A stretch of 64,000 bases of DNA from Listeria swaminathanii (GTDB lineage Bacteria > Bacillota > Bacilli > Lactobacillales > Listeriaceae), in the NCBI RefSeq assembly GCF_014229645.1, contig NZ_JAATOD010000001.1, forward strand, positions 1,302,001 to 1,366,000. Direction: 5' to 3'. The notes beneath the pieces are model-generated. The model did not search any database. It had not been told where the DNA came from and saw nothing but the letters and a program-made list of their open reading frames with translations. Shown here piece after piece: positions 40,328 through 48,727 of the stretch (positions are counted from its first letter, which is position 1; every line of letters starts with the position of its first letter). Position numbers and translations under genes: made by a program.

Positions 40328-40639
40328 ATGAACTGGAAAGCTTTCATTGCAGGCGTTGGAGCAGGAGCAGCGGCTGGACACCTTGTTTATCATTATTTAC
40401 TTAGCGATAAAACAATTTCAGGGGATGTCATCTTAGAAAACGTAAAAGATGCGTTCAAACAAGACGGACCAATTGAAGGTTCTTGGATTCAACTTAAAAA
40501 GCAACATTACAAAAAATTCGCGATTGACACATTCGTTTACCACGGCGGCATTACATGTATTCGTGAAGGCGAGAAAAAACAATTCGAATTTATCGCAGAC
40601 GCTAATACAGGAACAATCATTGATGTATATTTAGCATAA
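40328..40639 (+). CDS. Small PepSY-like exported/membrane protein (YtzB-like)
   Basis: 103 aa with a short Gly/Ala-rich N-terminal hydrophobic stretch (6-27) and a small alpha/beta domain resembling PepSY (FEFIADANTGTIIDVYL end). Start has AGGGAGG 7 nt upstream. TATAAT at 40257-40262 is a likely -10; the 5' leader contains a bulged AAAAGAGATG/CATCTTTT hairpin. PepSY proteins often modulate peptidases; the neighbouring M42 gene is divergent. Confidence 0.75.
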   Translation: MNWKAFIAGVGAGAAAGHLVYHYLLSDKTISGDVILENVKDAFKQDGPIEGSWIQLKKQHYKKFAIDTFVYHGGITCIREGEKKQFEFIADANTGTIIDVYLA

Positions 40640-40643
40640 AATT

Positions 40644-40677
40644 AAAACGACTCCCCATTTTCGGGAGTCGTTTTTTT
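40644..40677. terminator. Bidirectional terminator
   Basis: AAAACGACTCCC, 7-nt loop, GGGAGTCGTTTTTTT between the small PepSY-like gene and the CsoR-like gene. Confidence 0.95.
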
Positions 40678-40924
40678 AACGGATAAAACTATCGATTTTC
40701 TTTTTGATTACTGTTTCATCGGTTTCGCCTTGCTTGATTAAGTCTTTCATTTGCTCGGTATAAATTAGTTTCGCGGCGGCGTCCATTGCTTTTTTCACCG
40801 CGGCTATTTGTTGCATGATTGTTTCTAGATCACGTTCTTCTTCTGTCATATTTTTGATAGAGCGCACATGACCTTCTATCTTCGCAAATCTCGTTACTAG
40901 CGCCTTCTTTTCTTCAATATTCAT
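40676..40924 (-). CDS. CsoR/RcnR/FrmR-family regulator lacking metal ligands
   Basis: 82-aa all-helical DUF156 protein; N-terminal signature RFAKIEGHVRSIKNM is clear. The family's ligand positions are replaced: first Cys is Leu33, His is Gln58, second Cys is Leu62, and there is no cysteine at all. So it cannot be a normal Cu, Ni, formaldehyde or persulfide sensor. Start at ATG 40924, 5-6 nt after GGGGG; that G-tract is also the heart of a palindromic operator-like sequence (40925-40945), so autorepression is likely. Follows the MBL gene but a terminator separates them. Confidence 0.8.
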   Translation of the reverse strand: MNIEEKKALVTRFAKIEGHVRSIKNMTEEERDLETIMQQIAAVKKAMDAAAKLIYTEQMKDLIKQGETDETVIKKKIDSFIR

Positions 40925-40945
40925 ATATACCCCCATATAGTATAC
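40925..40945. promoter_or_regulatory. C-tract operator-like site at the start of the CsoR-like gene
   Basis: ATATA-CCCCC-ATATAGTATAC, an AT palindrome broken by a C/G tract, the general form of CsoR/RcnR/FrmR operators. It includes the probable -10 TATACT and the G-tract used as ribosome binding site. A second C-run with CAACC/GGTTG arms lies at 40953-40971. Confidence 0.55.
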
Positions 40946-41032
40946 TCGCTGGCAACCCCCTACCCAGGTTGTCATTTTGGCTTTATTTAATGATTTATAA
41001 CTTATATAATAACACAAAATAAAAATACCCTC

Positions 41033-41058
41033 AAAAAAAGAAGCGGAATCCCACTTCT
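41033..41058 (-). terminator. Terminator after the MBL-fold gene
   Basis: Minus strand AGAAGTGGG-ATT-CCGCTTCT followed by seven T; it overlaps the stop codon. Confidence 0.85.
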
Positions 41059-41906
41059 CAATTTCGGTTTTTTATTTTTAATTCAGATGTAATTTCTCCA
41101 TTTTCGCCAATTTTAACTGCTCGAAATCTAGCGTCATGATAAGATAAAAACCAATAATTTTTTCCAAAAGTTTGTTGAAAAATTTCCTGTTTGGCCGAGA
41201 TAGAAGTCATCGGATAATCATCATAAGCGGTTACCCAGAGAACATTTTGATGAGCAAATGTTGGAAATATATCTGCCATATGAATCGCCTTTTCTCCAGC
41301 AAAATCCAACCAAATGACAGCATGCCCATTACTATGTCCTCCAGTATGTGTCATTTTAATTGCATCGTTGAATTCTTTTTCTTTCGCGAAGGTGTGAATC
41401 TGCCCTTCTATCGCTTCCCAGTTTTCTTGCCAATACGTGGCTTTCGAACGAACATTGGGGTGGCGCATTTCATCCCATTCGATGTCCGAAGTCCAAATTT
41501 CCGCATTTGGAAAAATCGAGTAGTTCCCCTCTTCCGAAATACCCGTTAGACCTAGTACATGGTCAAAATGAAGATGCGTCATTAAAATATAGTCAATATC
41601 TTCTGGCGCAACACCTAATTTCGCTAAATCATCTAGTACAAACGACTCTTCTGTCACGCCATAATTCCGTCGTTGCTTTTCCGTTAGTCGCCCGTTTCCT
41701 AACCCGCTATCAATTAAATAATTTTTCCCTAAATACCGGAAAAACATTGGATCAGTTACGTTAGCCAGTTGATTTTTTTCATTTGCTGGATATTTTTTCT
41801 CCCATAAAGGTTTTGGCACGACACCGAACATCGCCCCGCCATCAAAATGAGTATAGCCTCCGCGCAACCAATAGATGTTGATTTCTCCAATTTGAATGGA
41901 ATCCAC
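41058..41906 (-). CDS. MBL-fold hydrolase, YtnP lactonase-like
   Basis: 282-aa metallo-beta-lactamase-fold protein with HLHFDH (about residues 110-115), DSGLGNGR, HTGGHSNGH and YHD near the end, the ligand pattern of the AHL-lactonase/YtnP subgroup. YtnP of B. subtilis is reported to act in quorum quenching; the substrate here is unproven. Start is GTG at 41906 with GGGAGG 8 nt upstream. Only 26 nt after the trmB terminator, so likely fed by read-through. Confidence 0.85.
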   Translation of the reverse strand: MDSIQIGEINIYWLRGGYTHFDGGAMFGVVPKPLWEKKYPANEKNQLANVTDPMFFRYLGKNYLIDSGLGNGRLTEKQRRNYGVTEESFVLDDLAKLGVAPEDIDYILMTHLHFDHVLGLTGISEEGNYSIFPNAEIWTSDIEWDEMRHPNVRSKATYWQENWEAIEGQIHTFAKEKEFNDAIKMTHTGGHSNGHAVIWLDFAGEKAIHMADIFPTFAHQNVLWVTAYDDYPMTSISAKQEIFQQTFGKNYWFLSYHDARFRAVKIGENGEITSELKIKNRN

Positions 41907-41932
41907 TTTGAACGCCTCCCACTGAAAATAAA

Positions 41933-41959
41933 AACCAGATGCAGCAGATGCACCTGGTT
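41933..41959 (-). terminator. trmB terminator, probably leaky
   Basis: AACCAG-TGCA and TGCA-CTGGTT arms; minus strand runs into TTTTTATTTT, shortly before the MBL-fold gene. Confidence 0.8.
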
Positions 41960-41966
41960 ATCCTAA

Positions 41967-42611
41967 TTAATTTCTATCAAATTTTGCTTCAAGACGATAG
42001 ATTGGGAATCCTTTAGCTGAAAATTTTTCTTCGTATTCAGTTTTGATATTCCCTTCATAATCGCTGTTATGCAAATCAAGTGAAACAAAAGTTAGTAACA
42101 TGTTGTATTCTGAAAAAGCTACTAACGAATATTCGAATAAACTGCGGTTATCGGTTTTAAAATGTATCTCCCCCGCTGTCGGTAGAAGTCGCTCATAGAT
42201 TGTTAAGAATGTCGGGTTGGTTAAGCGGCGTTTCGTATGACGCTTTTTCGGCCACGGATCAGAGAAATTTAAATAAATTTGTGCTATTTCTCCTTTTTCG
42301 AAACATTCTTCTAGTAATTTCGCGTCTCTTGCAACTAAGCGTAAATTAGGAACATCTACTTCAATTGCTTTATCCAGCGCAGAAACGAGAACACTTTCAA
42401 TCATTTCAATACCGATATAGTTGACTTCCGGATTCGCTTTCGCCATGCCACTAACAAACTGGCCTTTACCGGAACCGATTTCGATATGAATAGGATTGTT
42501 ATTGCCAAATACTTCTTGCCAGCGACCTTTAAAATCTTCTGGGTTTTTGATGTAAATTGCTGGAAATTCTTCCAAACGATCTTTTGCCCATGGTTTATGT
42601 TTTACACGCAT
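41967..42611 (-). CDS. trmB: tRNA (guanine-N7)-methyltransferase
   Basis: 214-aa SAM enzyme methylating G46 of tRNA. SAM motif [10 protein letters not shown] near the N-terminus and substrate motif [14 protein letters not shown], diagnostic for TrmB. Start preceded by GAGGTG. Follows ytmP by 6 nt, the same pair as in B. subtilis. Confidence 0.95.
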   Translation of the reverse strand: MRVKHKPWAKDRLEEFPAIYIKNPEDFKGRWQEVFGNNNPIHIEIGSGKGQFVSGMAKANPEVNYIGIEMIESVLVSALDKAIEVDVPNLRLVARDAKLLEECFEKGEIAQIYLNFSDPWPKKRHTKRRLTNPTFLTIYERLLPTAGEIHFKTDNRSLFEYSLVAFSEYNMLLTFVSLDLHNSDYEGNIKTEYEEKFSAKGFPIYRLEAKFDRN

Positions 42612-42617
42612 CTTTCT

Positions 42618-43400
42618 TTACACCTCATCATCTTCTATTGCATTTTGAAAAATTTGTTTTGCTCGTTCGTTTGCTTCATCAGACTGGTCGGTTGTGAGTT
42701 GCATGACCGTTTGGCAAATTGTATACCATTTTAATTTGCGATGTAAGTCGGTCGTTAAAGTTGTGCCGTAATTAGCTAGCCAACGATTCCACTCTTTTCG
42801 CGGAATGTATTGGTATAAAATCATCCCGATATCGTTTGCAGCATCCGCAAGCATCGCGCCATCCCAATCAACAAGAAACAATTCGTTTTCTTCAGAGATA
42901 ATCCAGTTATTATGATTAACGTCCCCGTGACAAACGACATAATCCGTCGTCTCCACCGCAGATACATGTTGATCTAAATAGTGAATTGCATCTGTTATTT
43001 CTTTCGTTACATCATTATTAGCTTCTGTTGCCACTTTTACGTGTTGCAACAGTTGATTTGCAGAAAAATAGCAGTTTTCGATTTTTGCTAGCATATGTTG
43101 CAAGTTTTCTGAATGATGAATTTTAGCCAATAGTTGCGCCACTCTTGGACCAATCATTTCTTCACGCGTCAAAATATGACAATTCACCCATTTTTGCGCA
43201 GTGATAACATCGCCATTCTCTACCCGCCTTGTCCAAACTAGTTTTGGAACAATGTTTTCTACGGAAAGCGCAGCTAAAAAAGGCGAAGAATTTCTTTTTA
43301 AAAAGAATTTTTCGTCTTCATGTGTTGCAACGAATGCTTGGCCAGTTTCCCCTCCGGCCGGGGCTATGTCATATTCTCTCCCAAAAAAGTCATTTTTCAT
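42618..43400 (-). CDS. ytmP: Phosphotransferase, choline/thiamine kinase-like (YtmP family)
   Basis: 260-aa aminoglycoside-phosphotransferase-fold kinase. Brenner motif VCHGDVNHNNW and metal Asp in LFLVDWDGA. Small substrate unknown; relatives include thiamine and choline kinases. Start with AAAGGTG about 9 nt upstream. First gene of ytmP-trmB. Confidence 0.87.
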   Translation of the reverse strand: MKNDFFGREYDIAPAGGETGQAFVATHEDEKFFLKRNSSPFLAALSVENIVPKLVWTRRVENGDVITAQKWVNCHILTREEMIGPRVAQLLAKIHHSENLQHMLAKIENCYFSANQLLQHVKVATEANNDVTKEITDAIHYLDQHVSAVETTDYVVCHGDVNHNNWIISEENELFLVDWDGAMLADAANDIGMILYQYIPRKEWNRWLANYGTTLTTDLHRKLKWYTICQTVMQLTTDQSDEANERAKQIFQNAIEDDEV

Positions 43401-43484
43401 CTACATGCACACCTTTTACTAGCTCTTTGCAACTTCATTATCCCTCGTTTATTTCACTTCCGAACAAATAGGTAACTATTCATG

Positions 43485-43513
43485 ATTTTACTTCTCTTAG
43501 CCTTACTAGTCAA
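43485..43513 (-). promoter_or_regulatory. Promoter of ytmP-trmB
   Basis: Minus strand TTGACT (43513-43508), 17-nt spacer, TAAAAT (43490-43485). Confidence 0.65.
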
Positions 43514-43566
43514 GTCAACATATGTTCGTTCTACGTATTTTTTTTGCAGTTTTACGTCATTTATAC

Positions 43567-43606
43567 AAAAAAAGTACATCCCCCGGAAAAGGAACGCACT
43601 TTTTTC
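43567..43606 (-). terminator. mdrM terminator
   Basis: Imperfect GTGCGTTCC / GGGGATGTAC stem with A-run and T-run on either side. Confidence 0.75.
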
Positions 43607-43611
43607 ATGAT

Positions 43612-45081
43612 TTAAGCTTCTTCTGTTTTCGTTACAATCGGTTCCATCGCACTTCTATTTTTTTGAATAAATAGCGCTAGAACACAAGCGATGACGGAAA
43701 GAATTCCAGCTACTAAAAAGGCTGTTTCGATTCCGTGAATAAGCACGTGGTTGGCAATTTCTGTTTTCGTTTTACCAATCACATCTGCTGGTCCTAGTTT
43801 ATTCGCAAAGCTTGCGGCACTTTTGGACATGACAGTTATAAGCGCGGCTGTCCCGATAGAACCGGCAACTTGGCGCATCGTGTTGAACATCGCAGAACCG
43901 TGGGATGCTAGTTTTAGTGGTAGTGAATTAAGTGCAGCTGTTTGTAGCGGCATCATTACCATTGCCATACCAGCCGAACGAATCGTTTGAACTATGATGA
44001 TAAAGGTCAAAGTAGTTGATTCATCCAAATTCGTAAACATGAACGTCGAACCCGCCATAATAATCAAGCCCACTAAGGACAAATACTTAGCTCCAAATCG
44101 GTCAAACATCACCCCAGTTACCGGCGAAAGTACCGCAGTGACAAGCGCTCCTGGCAAGAGTACTAACCCCGATTCAAGTGGTGAAAATCCTCGAACTGTT
44201 TGTAAGAAAATCGGTAATAACAACATTCCACCAAATAGCCCCATGACAACAAAGAAACTAATCGCTGTTGTAAGTGCAAATGTTGGATATTTAAACACTC
44301 TAAAGTTAAGTAGTGGTGCTTTGTTGCTTGTTTGATAACGAATAAATAATCCTAATACAACTAGACCCAGAATAATAAAGCCAGCTACTTTCCAAGTGAG
44401 CCAATCGTGGTCTCCGGCATTACTAAATCCAAGTAATAAACTACCAAACCCGACGGTCGACATGATAACGCCAAGAATATCGAGTTTCGGGAACGTCCTT
44501 TTTCCGACATTTTTAAGTAAGAAAATTGCTACAACAATGTCTAATATCGCAAATGGAATAATAATAAAGAATAAATTGCGCCAATCATATTGTTGAACGA
44601 TCCAACCGGAAAGCGTCGGACCAATTGCTGGGGCAAAGTTCATCGCAAGGCCAATCAAGCCCATCGCTCGCCCTCTTCGTTCCATTGGGAATAAATTTAA
44701 TACGACAACGGTTAACAGCGGCATAACAATACCGGCACCAATTGCTTGTACCATACGTCCAGCAATAAGCATCGTATAATCTGTAGCAAATCCACCAATC
44801 GCTGTACCAATCGCAAAAGTAATCATCGCAAATAAGTAAAGTTGACGCGTTGTAAATCGTTCAATTAAAAAGGCCGTCATTGGAATCATGACACCATTGA
44901 CTAACATAAATCCAGTCGACAACCATTGTCCTTGACTGGCTGTAATCCCAAAATCTTTCATGATACTTGGTAGCGCGACATTCATCAACGTTTGGTTGAG
45001 AATTGTAACAAAGGCGCCCATAAGCATAACAATCAAAATACCGTTACGCTTCACTGATGTACTTGCTGCTTTCATATTCAA
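43612..45081 (-). CDS. mdrM: Multidrug efflux MFS transporter, DHA2 family (MdrM-like)
   Basis: 489-aa, 14-helix drug:proton antiporter of the EmrB/LmrB type. Motif C-like region AMNFAPAIGPTLSGW and the conserved AGRMVQAIGAGI are visible. Downstream of and overlapping marR, the arrangement of MdrM, whose derepression raises secretion of cyclic-di-AMP and host type I interferon in L. monocytogenes. Start is ambiguous: TTG 45081 has AGGTG at 7 nt and overlaps the marR stop; ATG at 45075 is 13 nt from that site. Confidence 0.9.
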   Translation of the reverse strand: MNMKAASTSVKRNGILIVMLMGAFVTILNQTLMNVALPSIMKDFGITASQGQWLSTGFMLVNGVMIPMTAFLIERFTTRQLYLFAMITFAIGTAIGGFATDYTMLIAGRMVQAIGAGIVMPLLTVVVLNLFPMERRGRAMGLIGLAMNFAPAIGPTLSGWIVQQYDWRNLFFIIIPFAILDIVVAIFLLKNVGKRTFPKLDILGVIMSTVGFGSLLLGFSNAGDHDWLTWKVAGFIILGLVVLGLFIRYQTSNKAPLLNFRVFKYPTFALTTAISFFVVMGLFGGMLLLPIFLQTVRGFSPLESGLVLLPGALVTAVLSPVTGVMFDRFGAKYLSLVGLIIMAGSTFMFTNLDESTTLTFIIIVQTIRSAGMAMVMMPLQTAALNSLPLKLASHGSAMFNTMRQVAGSIGTAALITVMSKSAASFANKLGPADVIGKTKTEIANHVLIHGIETAFLVAGILSVIACVLALFIQKNRSAMEPIVTKTEEA

Positions 45082-45518
45082 TCTCGTGCACCTTCCCTTT
45101 CTAAAATGGCAATAATTTCTTGGTGCATCTCTAGCATTTCTTTCAACCTATCTTCCCCAATTTCCAAAATAGGTTCCAAACGGTTAAAGAATACATGATA
45201 CGTTTCCGCTGCTTTCGTAGCTCCTTTTTCAGTCAATTCTAAGCTGAGTGCGCGGCGATTGCTTTCATTTCTCGTTCGTTTCAAAAATCCCGCCTTCACT
45301 AGTCGGTCTACAATACCAGATACAGTACTTTTACCAAGCTTCATTCGTTCTGCTAATTCACCAAGCGTTAATTCTGACTCTCTTTGTAATTCTCTGATTG
45401 CAAGTAATTGTGTCGTTGTAATCTCTCGGTTTGCTGCTTCCTCTGCTAACACATGATGCGTTTTTCGTTGCACTTCGCGAAAAGAGAAAATAACCTCTTT
45501 CACTAATTTTTCATCCAT
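45078..45518 (-). CDS. MarR-family repressor of mdrM
   Basis: 146-aa winged-helix dimeric regulator. Recognition region LGELAERMKLGKSTVSGIVDRL (residues about 58-79) and wing with TRNESNRRALSLELTEKG. Start with GGAGGG 6 nt upstream. Its stop overlaps the mdrM start, so pump and repressor are one transcript. Two operator-like palindromes lie between promoter and start. Confidence 0.93.
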   Translation of the reverse strand: MDEKLVKEVIFSFREVQRKTHHVLAEEAANREITTTQLLAIRELQRESELTLGELAERMKLGKSTVSGIVDRLVKAGFLKRTRNESNRRALSLELTEKGATKAAETYHVFFNRLEPILEIGEDRLKEMLEMHQEIIAILEREGARD

Positions 45519-45535
45519 TGACTTCCCTCCGTACC

Positions 45536-45564
45536 GTTCGCTTGCAAATATTTCGCATGCGAAC
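45536..45564. promoter_or_regulatory. Paired MarR operator boxes
   Basis: TTCGCTTGCAAA (45537-45548) and the perfect palindrome TTCGCATGCGAA (45552-45563), centres 15 bp apart. Together they form a larger inverted repeat GTTCGCTTGC / GCATGCGAAC. They lie downstream of the -10, in the 5' leader. Confidence 0.75.
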
Positions 45565-45578
45565 TATTAGCCTTTTGA

Positions 45579-45606
45579 ATTATACACCTCAGAAAAAATT
45601 TGTCAA
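45579..45606 (-). promoter_or_regulatory. Promoter of marR-mdrM
   Basis: Minus strand TTGACA (45606-45601), 16-nt spacer, TATAAT (45584-45579); both hexamers are consensus. Confidence 0.85.
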
Positions 45607-45705
45607 TCGCTTTAGACGGTACTTTTCAAACTGAAAGCGGAGCCAATGAAGTAGTTTCAACGGATAAAAAAGTTATATAAAAATTTACATAGGTATGCAG
45701 GCAGA

Positions 45706-45735
45706 AAAAAACCTCCCTAAAAATAGGAAGGTTTC
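45706..45735 (-). terminator. daaA terminator
   Basis: AAACCTCCCT and AGGAAGGTTT arms, A-run supplying minus-strand T. Confidence 0.85.
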
Positions 45736-45740
45736 AACGA

Positions 45741-46610
45741 TTATTTAGCAAGTTCTACTTCACCACATGCAGCAACAATTTCTTCTACAAAATATTGATG
45801 TAGTTTTGCTGTAATTGGTCCACGTTTGCCGTCAGCTACTTGTACACCATCGATATGAGTAACTGGAGTAATTTCAATTGTTGTGCTCGAAATGAATACT
45901 TCATCGGCTTCACGAAGGTCTGTTAAAGTAAAATCAGCTTCTTTGACAGGAATACCATTCTTTTTCGCCACATCAAGAATAACTTGGCGTGTAATACCGT
46001 TTAAAATTAAATTATCTGCAGCGTGCGTCCATAATACGCCATCTTTAATAATAGAAACATTGGAAGCAGAACATTCGGTTACTTGCTCTCCGCGGTGTAA
46101 AACAGCTTCTAATGCATTTTGTTGATGTGCTTTATTTTTTGCTAAAATATTGCCAAGTAAGTTTAGGCTCTTAATATCACAACGTAACCAGCGAACATCT
46201 TCTTCTGTAATAACTGGCCCACCTTCTACAAATTGGCGCTCATTTCTTGGTACTTCTCGTGCCGCTGCAGTTAAAACGCCTTCTAATGGGAAATCATCTG
46301 GCATAACATGATTACGTGGATTTTGAACACCACGCGTCACTTGCAAGTATACATTTCCTGTATTAATGTTATTTTCGGCAACTAATTTTTCTAATAATTC
46401 ACGTAACGCTTCTTTAGAATAAGGAATAACTAAGTCAATTTTTGCTGCACTAGCATATAAGCGATCGATGTGTTCATTATAAGTGAAGAATTTACCATTA
46501 TATAAACGAACTACTTCATATACACCGTCACCAAACTGATATCCGCGGTCTTCAATGTCAACTGTGGCATCTTCTCTTTCCACTAAATGGTTATTTACTA
46601 ATACTTTCAT
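45741..46610 (-). CDS. daaA: D-alanine aminotransferase
   Basis: 289-aa class IV PLP aminotransferase interconverting D-alanine and D-glutamate precursors for peptidoglycan. PLP Lys147 in CDIKSLNLLGN; EDRGYQFGDGVYE at the N-terminus; ECSASNVS. Start behind AAGGAGAG. Monocistronic. In L. monocytogenes, loss together with alanine racemase causes D-Ala auxotrophy. Confidence 0.95.
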   Translation of the reverse strand: MKVLVNNHLVEREDATVDIEDRGYQFGDGVYEVVRLYNGKFFTYNEHIDRLYASAAKIDLVIPYSKEALRELLEKLVAENNINTGNVYLQVTRGVQNPRNHVMPDDFPLEGVLTAAAREVPRNERQFVEGGPVITEEDVRWLRCDIKSLNLLGNILAKNKAHQQNALEAVLHRGEQVTECSASNVSIIKDGVLWTHAADNLILNGITRQVILDVAKKNGIPVKEADFTLTDLREADEVFISSTTIEITPVTHIDGVQVADGKRGPITAKLHQYFVEEIVAACGEVELAK

Positions 46611-46671
46611 CTCGAGTCTCTCCTTGCATAGTTAATTTTTGGAACTGTCTAAAAACTTAATGAAACAAAGA

Positions 46672-46702
46672 AACTGCCGCAAAACTAAGCTTTGCAGCAG
46701 TT
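46672..46702 (-). terminator. pepV terminator
   Basis: ACTGC-GCAAA and TTTGC-GCAGT arms; minus strand followed by TTTCTTTG. Confidence 0.8.
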
Positions 46703-46722
46703 AATTTTTTCAATTATAACCT

Positions 46723-48135
46723 TTACTTCGCTAATTTGTAAAGTGCTTCTGCGTAAATTGCTGTCGCTTTTAACAAATCATCAAAATAGCTGAATTCATC
46801 TTTTTGGTGCATCGTGTCTTCACGCCCTGGGAATAGTGCGCCGAACGCTACGCCTGTCTCCATATGGCGTGCATAAGTTCCGCCACCAATTGCTAGTAAA
46901 GTAGCTTCTTCGCCAGTTTGTTTTGTATATACTTCTTGTAAAATTTGAATAAGTGGGTGATCTTTTGGTACGAAAAGTGGTTTGGAATCTTCGTAATGTG
47001 TATATTGTGCATTGTACTCATATACGACTGTTTGCATTTTATTTTTCAGTTTGTCCATGTTAGCAGTCACTGGATAACGGAAATTAAGTCCGTATTTACC
47101 GCCTTCTGCTACATCATAACGGATAACGCCAACGTTCATTGTTAGCTCGCCACTTTCTTCATCTTCGTAGCTAATGCCAAGTTTAACGGCACGGGAATCG
47201 CCGAATAGATAATCACGACCAAATGTCACGAAATCATTTGCAGCGCCTGTTAATTTAAATTTACCAAGGAAGGCTACTAAATGAAGACCAGCGTTTACAC
47301 CGTTGTTTGGTTCCATCGCATGGGCGGATTTGCCGACGATGTTGATTTTAACGGATTTGCCGTTTTCTTCTAAAGTTCCTTCTACTGGATGATTTGCTAA
47401 GAATGTTTTGAATGCACTTGCTACTTTGTCGAAGTCTTTTACGTCTTCTAAAATAGCTGTTGCATGATCTGGAACCATGTTGTAGCGTTCGCCTGATTCT
47501 ACGCTAAGTAAACGGAATGCTGCTTCCCCGCTTGCTTCACCATCTTTAAAAGATACATCTAATTCTGAGATACCTTTTTCCGCGTGAATGATTGGGAATT
47601 CTGCATCTGGAACGAAACCAAGTGTTGGTTGTTCTTCTGTTTCGAAATAGCGCTCTACACAGCTCATACCGCTTTCTTCATCAGAACCAACGATGATTCT
47701 AACACGGCGTGAAAGTGGTAAACCTAATTCTTTAATAATTTTGAGTGCGTAATAACCAGCGATTGTTGGGCCTTTATCGTCCGCAACTCCGCGAGCGTAT
47801 AATTTGCCGTCACGTAAAGTTGGTTCGAACGGTCCATTCGTCCAGCCGTCACCAACAGGAACAACATCAACATGTCCTAAAACGCCAACAAGTTCTTCAC
47901 CTTGACCGTATTCAAGGTGTCCAGCTACGTTGCCAACTTCTTTTGCAGTGAAGCCGTCTTTTTTACCAAGTTCGATCATATAGTCGAGTGCGCGTTTTAC
48001 ATCTGGTCCAAACGGCGCATCTTCTGTTTTTTTACTGTCATCGCGAACACTCGGAATGCGAAGAAGCCCTTTTAAATCTTCTAGGAAATCATCTTTACGT
48101 GATTCCACTTCTTTTTGCCAATTAATTTCTGTCAT
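46723..48135 (-). CDS. pepV: M20 dipeptidase PepV
   Basis: 470-aa zinc dipeptidase cleaving a broad range of dipeptides in the cytoplasm. Metal and catalytic residues: VLGHVDVVP (His), VADDKGP (bridging Asp), SDEESG (catalytic Glu), VPDAEFP (Asp), and late GGGTYARHM (His). Start at ATG 48135 with GGAGGG 10 nt upstream. Monocistronic with a terminator. Confidence 0.94.
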   Translation of the reverse strand: MTEINWQKEVESRKDDFLEDLKGLLRIPSVRDDSKKTEDAPFGPDVKRALDYMIELGKKDGFTAKEVGNVAGHLEYGQGEELVGVLGHVDVVPVGDGWTNGPFEPTLRDGKLYARGVADDKGPTIAGYYALKIIKELGLPLSRRVRIIVGSDEESGMSCVERYFETEEQPTLGFVPDAEFPIIHAEKGISELDVSFKDGEASGEAAFRLLSVESGERYNMVPDHATAILEDVKDFDKVASAFKTFLANHPVEGTLEENGKSVKINIVGKSAHAMEPNNGVNAGLHLVAFLGKFKLTGAANDFVTFGRDYLFGDSRAVKLGISYEDEESGELTMNVGVIRYDVAEGGKYGLNFRYPVTANMDKLKNKMQTVVYEYNAQYTHYEDSKPLFVPKDHPLIQILQEVYTKQTGEEATLLAIGGGTYARHMETGVAFGALFPGREDTMHQKDEFSYFDDLLKATAIYAEALYKLAK

Positions 48136-48209
48136 AATTGTTATTCCCTCCTTCAAACTTATCTTCTCTATTGTAAACTGTTTTTACGTAGCTTGGAAGC
48201 CGTAACTAC

Positions 48210-48623
48210 CTATTTTCTCATAAAACCTTTAATTGCTTCAAAATCCCAACGTTCCATCCGCGAAGAAAAAACGATATCGATAATATTTAAGCTTTCTTTT
48301 TCTAGTGGTAAAAAGCGATATTCCTCGTGTTCATCCGATAATTCTATTTCGCCATCTTCTGGCATTTCCACTAAATAAAAAACGCCGGTAATTTGGAAGT
48401 CTTCATGGAAAAATTCCCACGTGTCATATAAAATAAACGGCTGTACTTGTAACTTTGTTTCCTCATAAACCTCTCTAAAAAGGGCTTCCCCGTGAGTTTC
48501 ACCGTAATTCATGCGGCCTCCTGGAAGTTCAAAAACATCCCCTTCTACCCCTTTTTTCTTGAGTGCTAAAAATTCTCCGTCTTTTACGATAACTGCTTTT
48601 ACTGCAGGATATATAGGTTTCAT
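48210..48623 (-). CDS. Nudix hydrolase
   Basis: 137-aa Nudix protein; box G-R-M-N-Y-GE-(7)-REVYEET is intact (about residues 36-58). Substrate unknown. Start behind TAAGGAGG. Divergent from nnrD across a 104-nt spacer and without a clear terminator before pepV, so it may be co-transcribed with pepV. Confidence 0.9.
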   Translation of the reverse strand: MKPIYPAVKAVIVKDGEFLALKKKGVEGDVFELPGGRMNYGETHGEALFREVYEETKLQVQPFILYDTWEFFHEDFQITGVFYLVEMPEDGEIELSDEHEEYRFLPLEKESLNIIDIVFSSRMERWDFEAIKGFMRK

Positions 48624-48727
48624 TTTACAAAAGCCTCCTTATCATTTAAGATAAACATGATTTATCTGTTCTTTATTTTACCCGGTTGAGTAGATAAAAG
48701 CCAGTGTCATAAGGAGGTTTTACAAAA

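Noticed and set aside
43994..44335. Open plus-strand frame opposite mdrM
   Set aside because: Antisense shadow of a hydrophobic transporter gene; no ribosome binding site.
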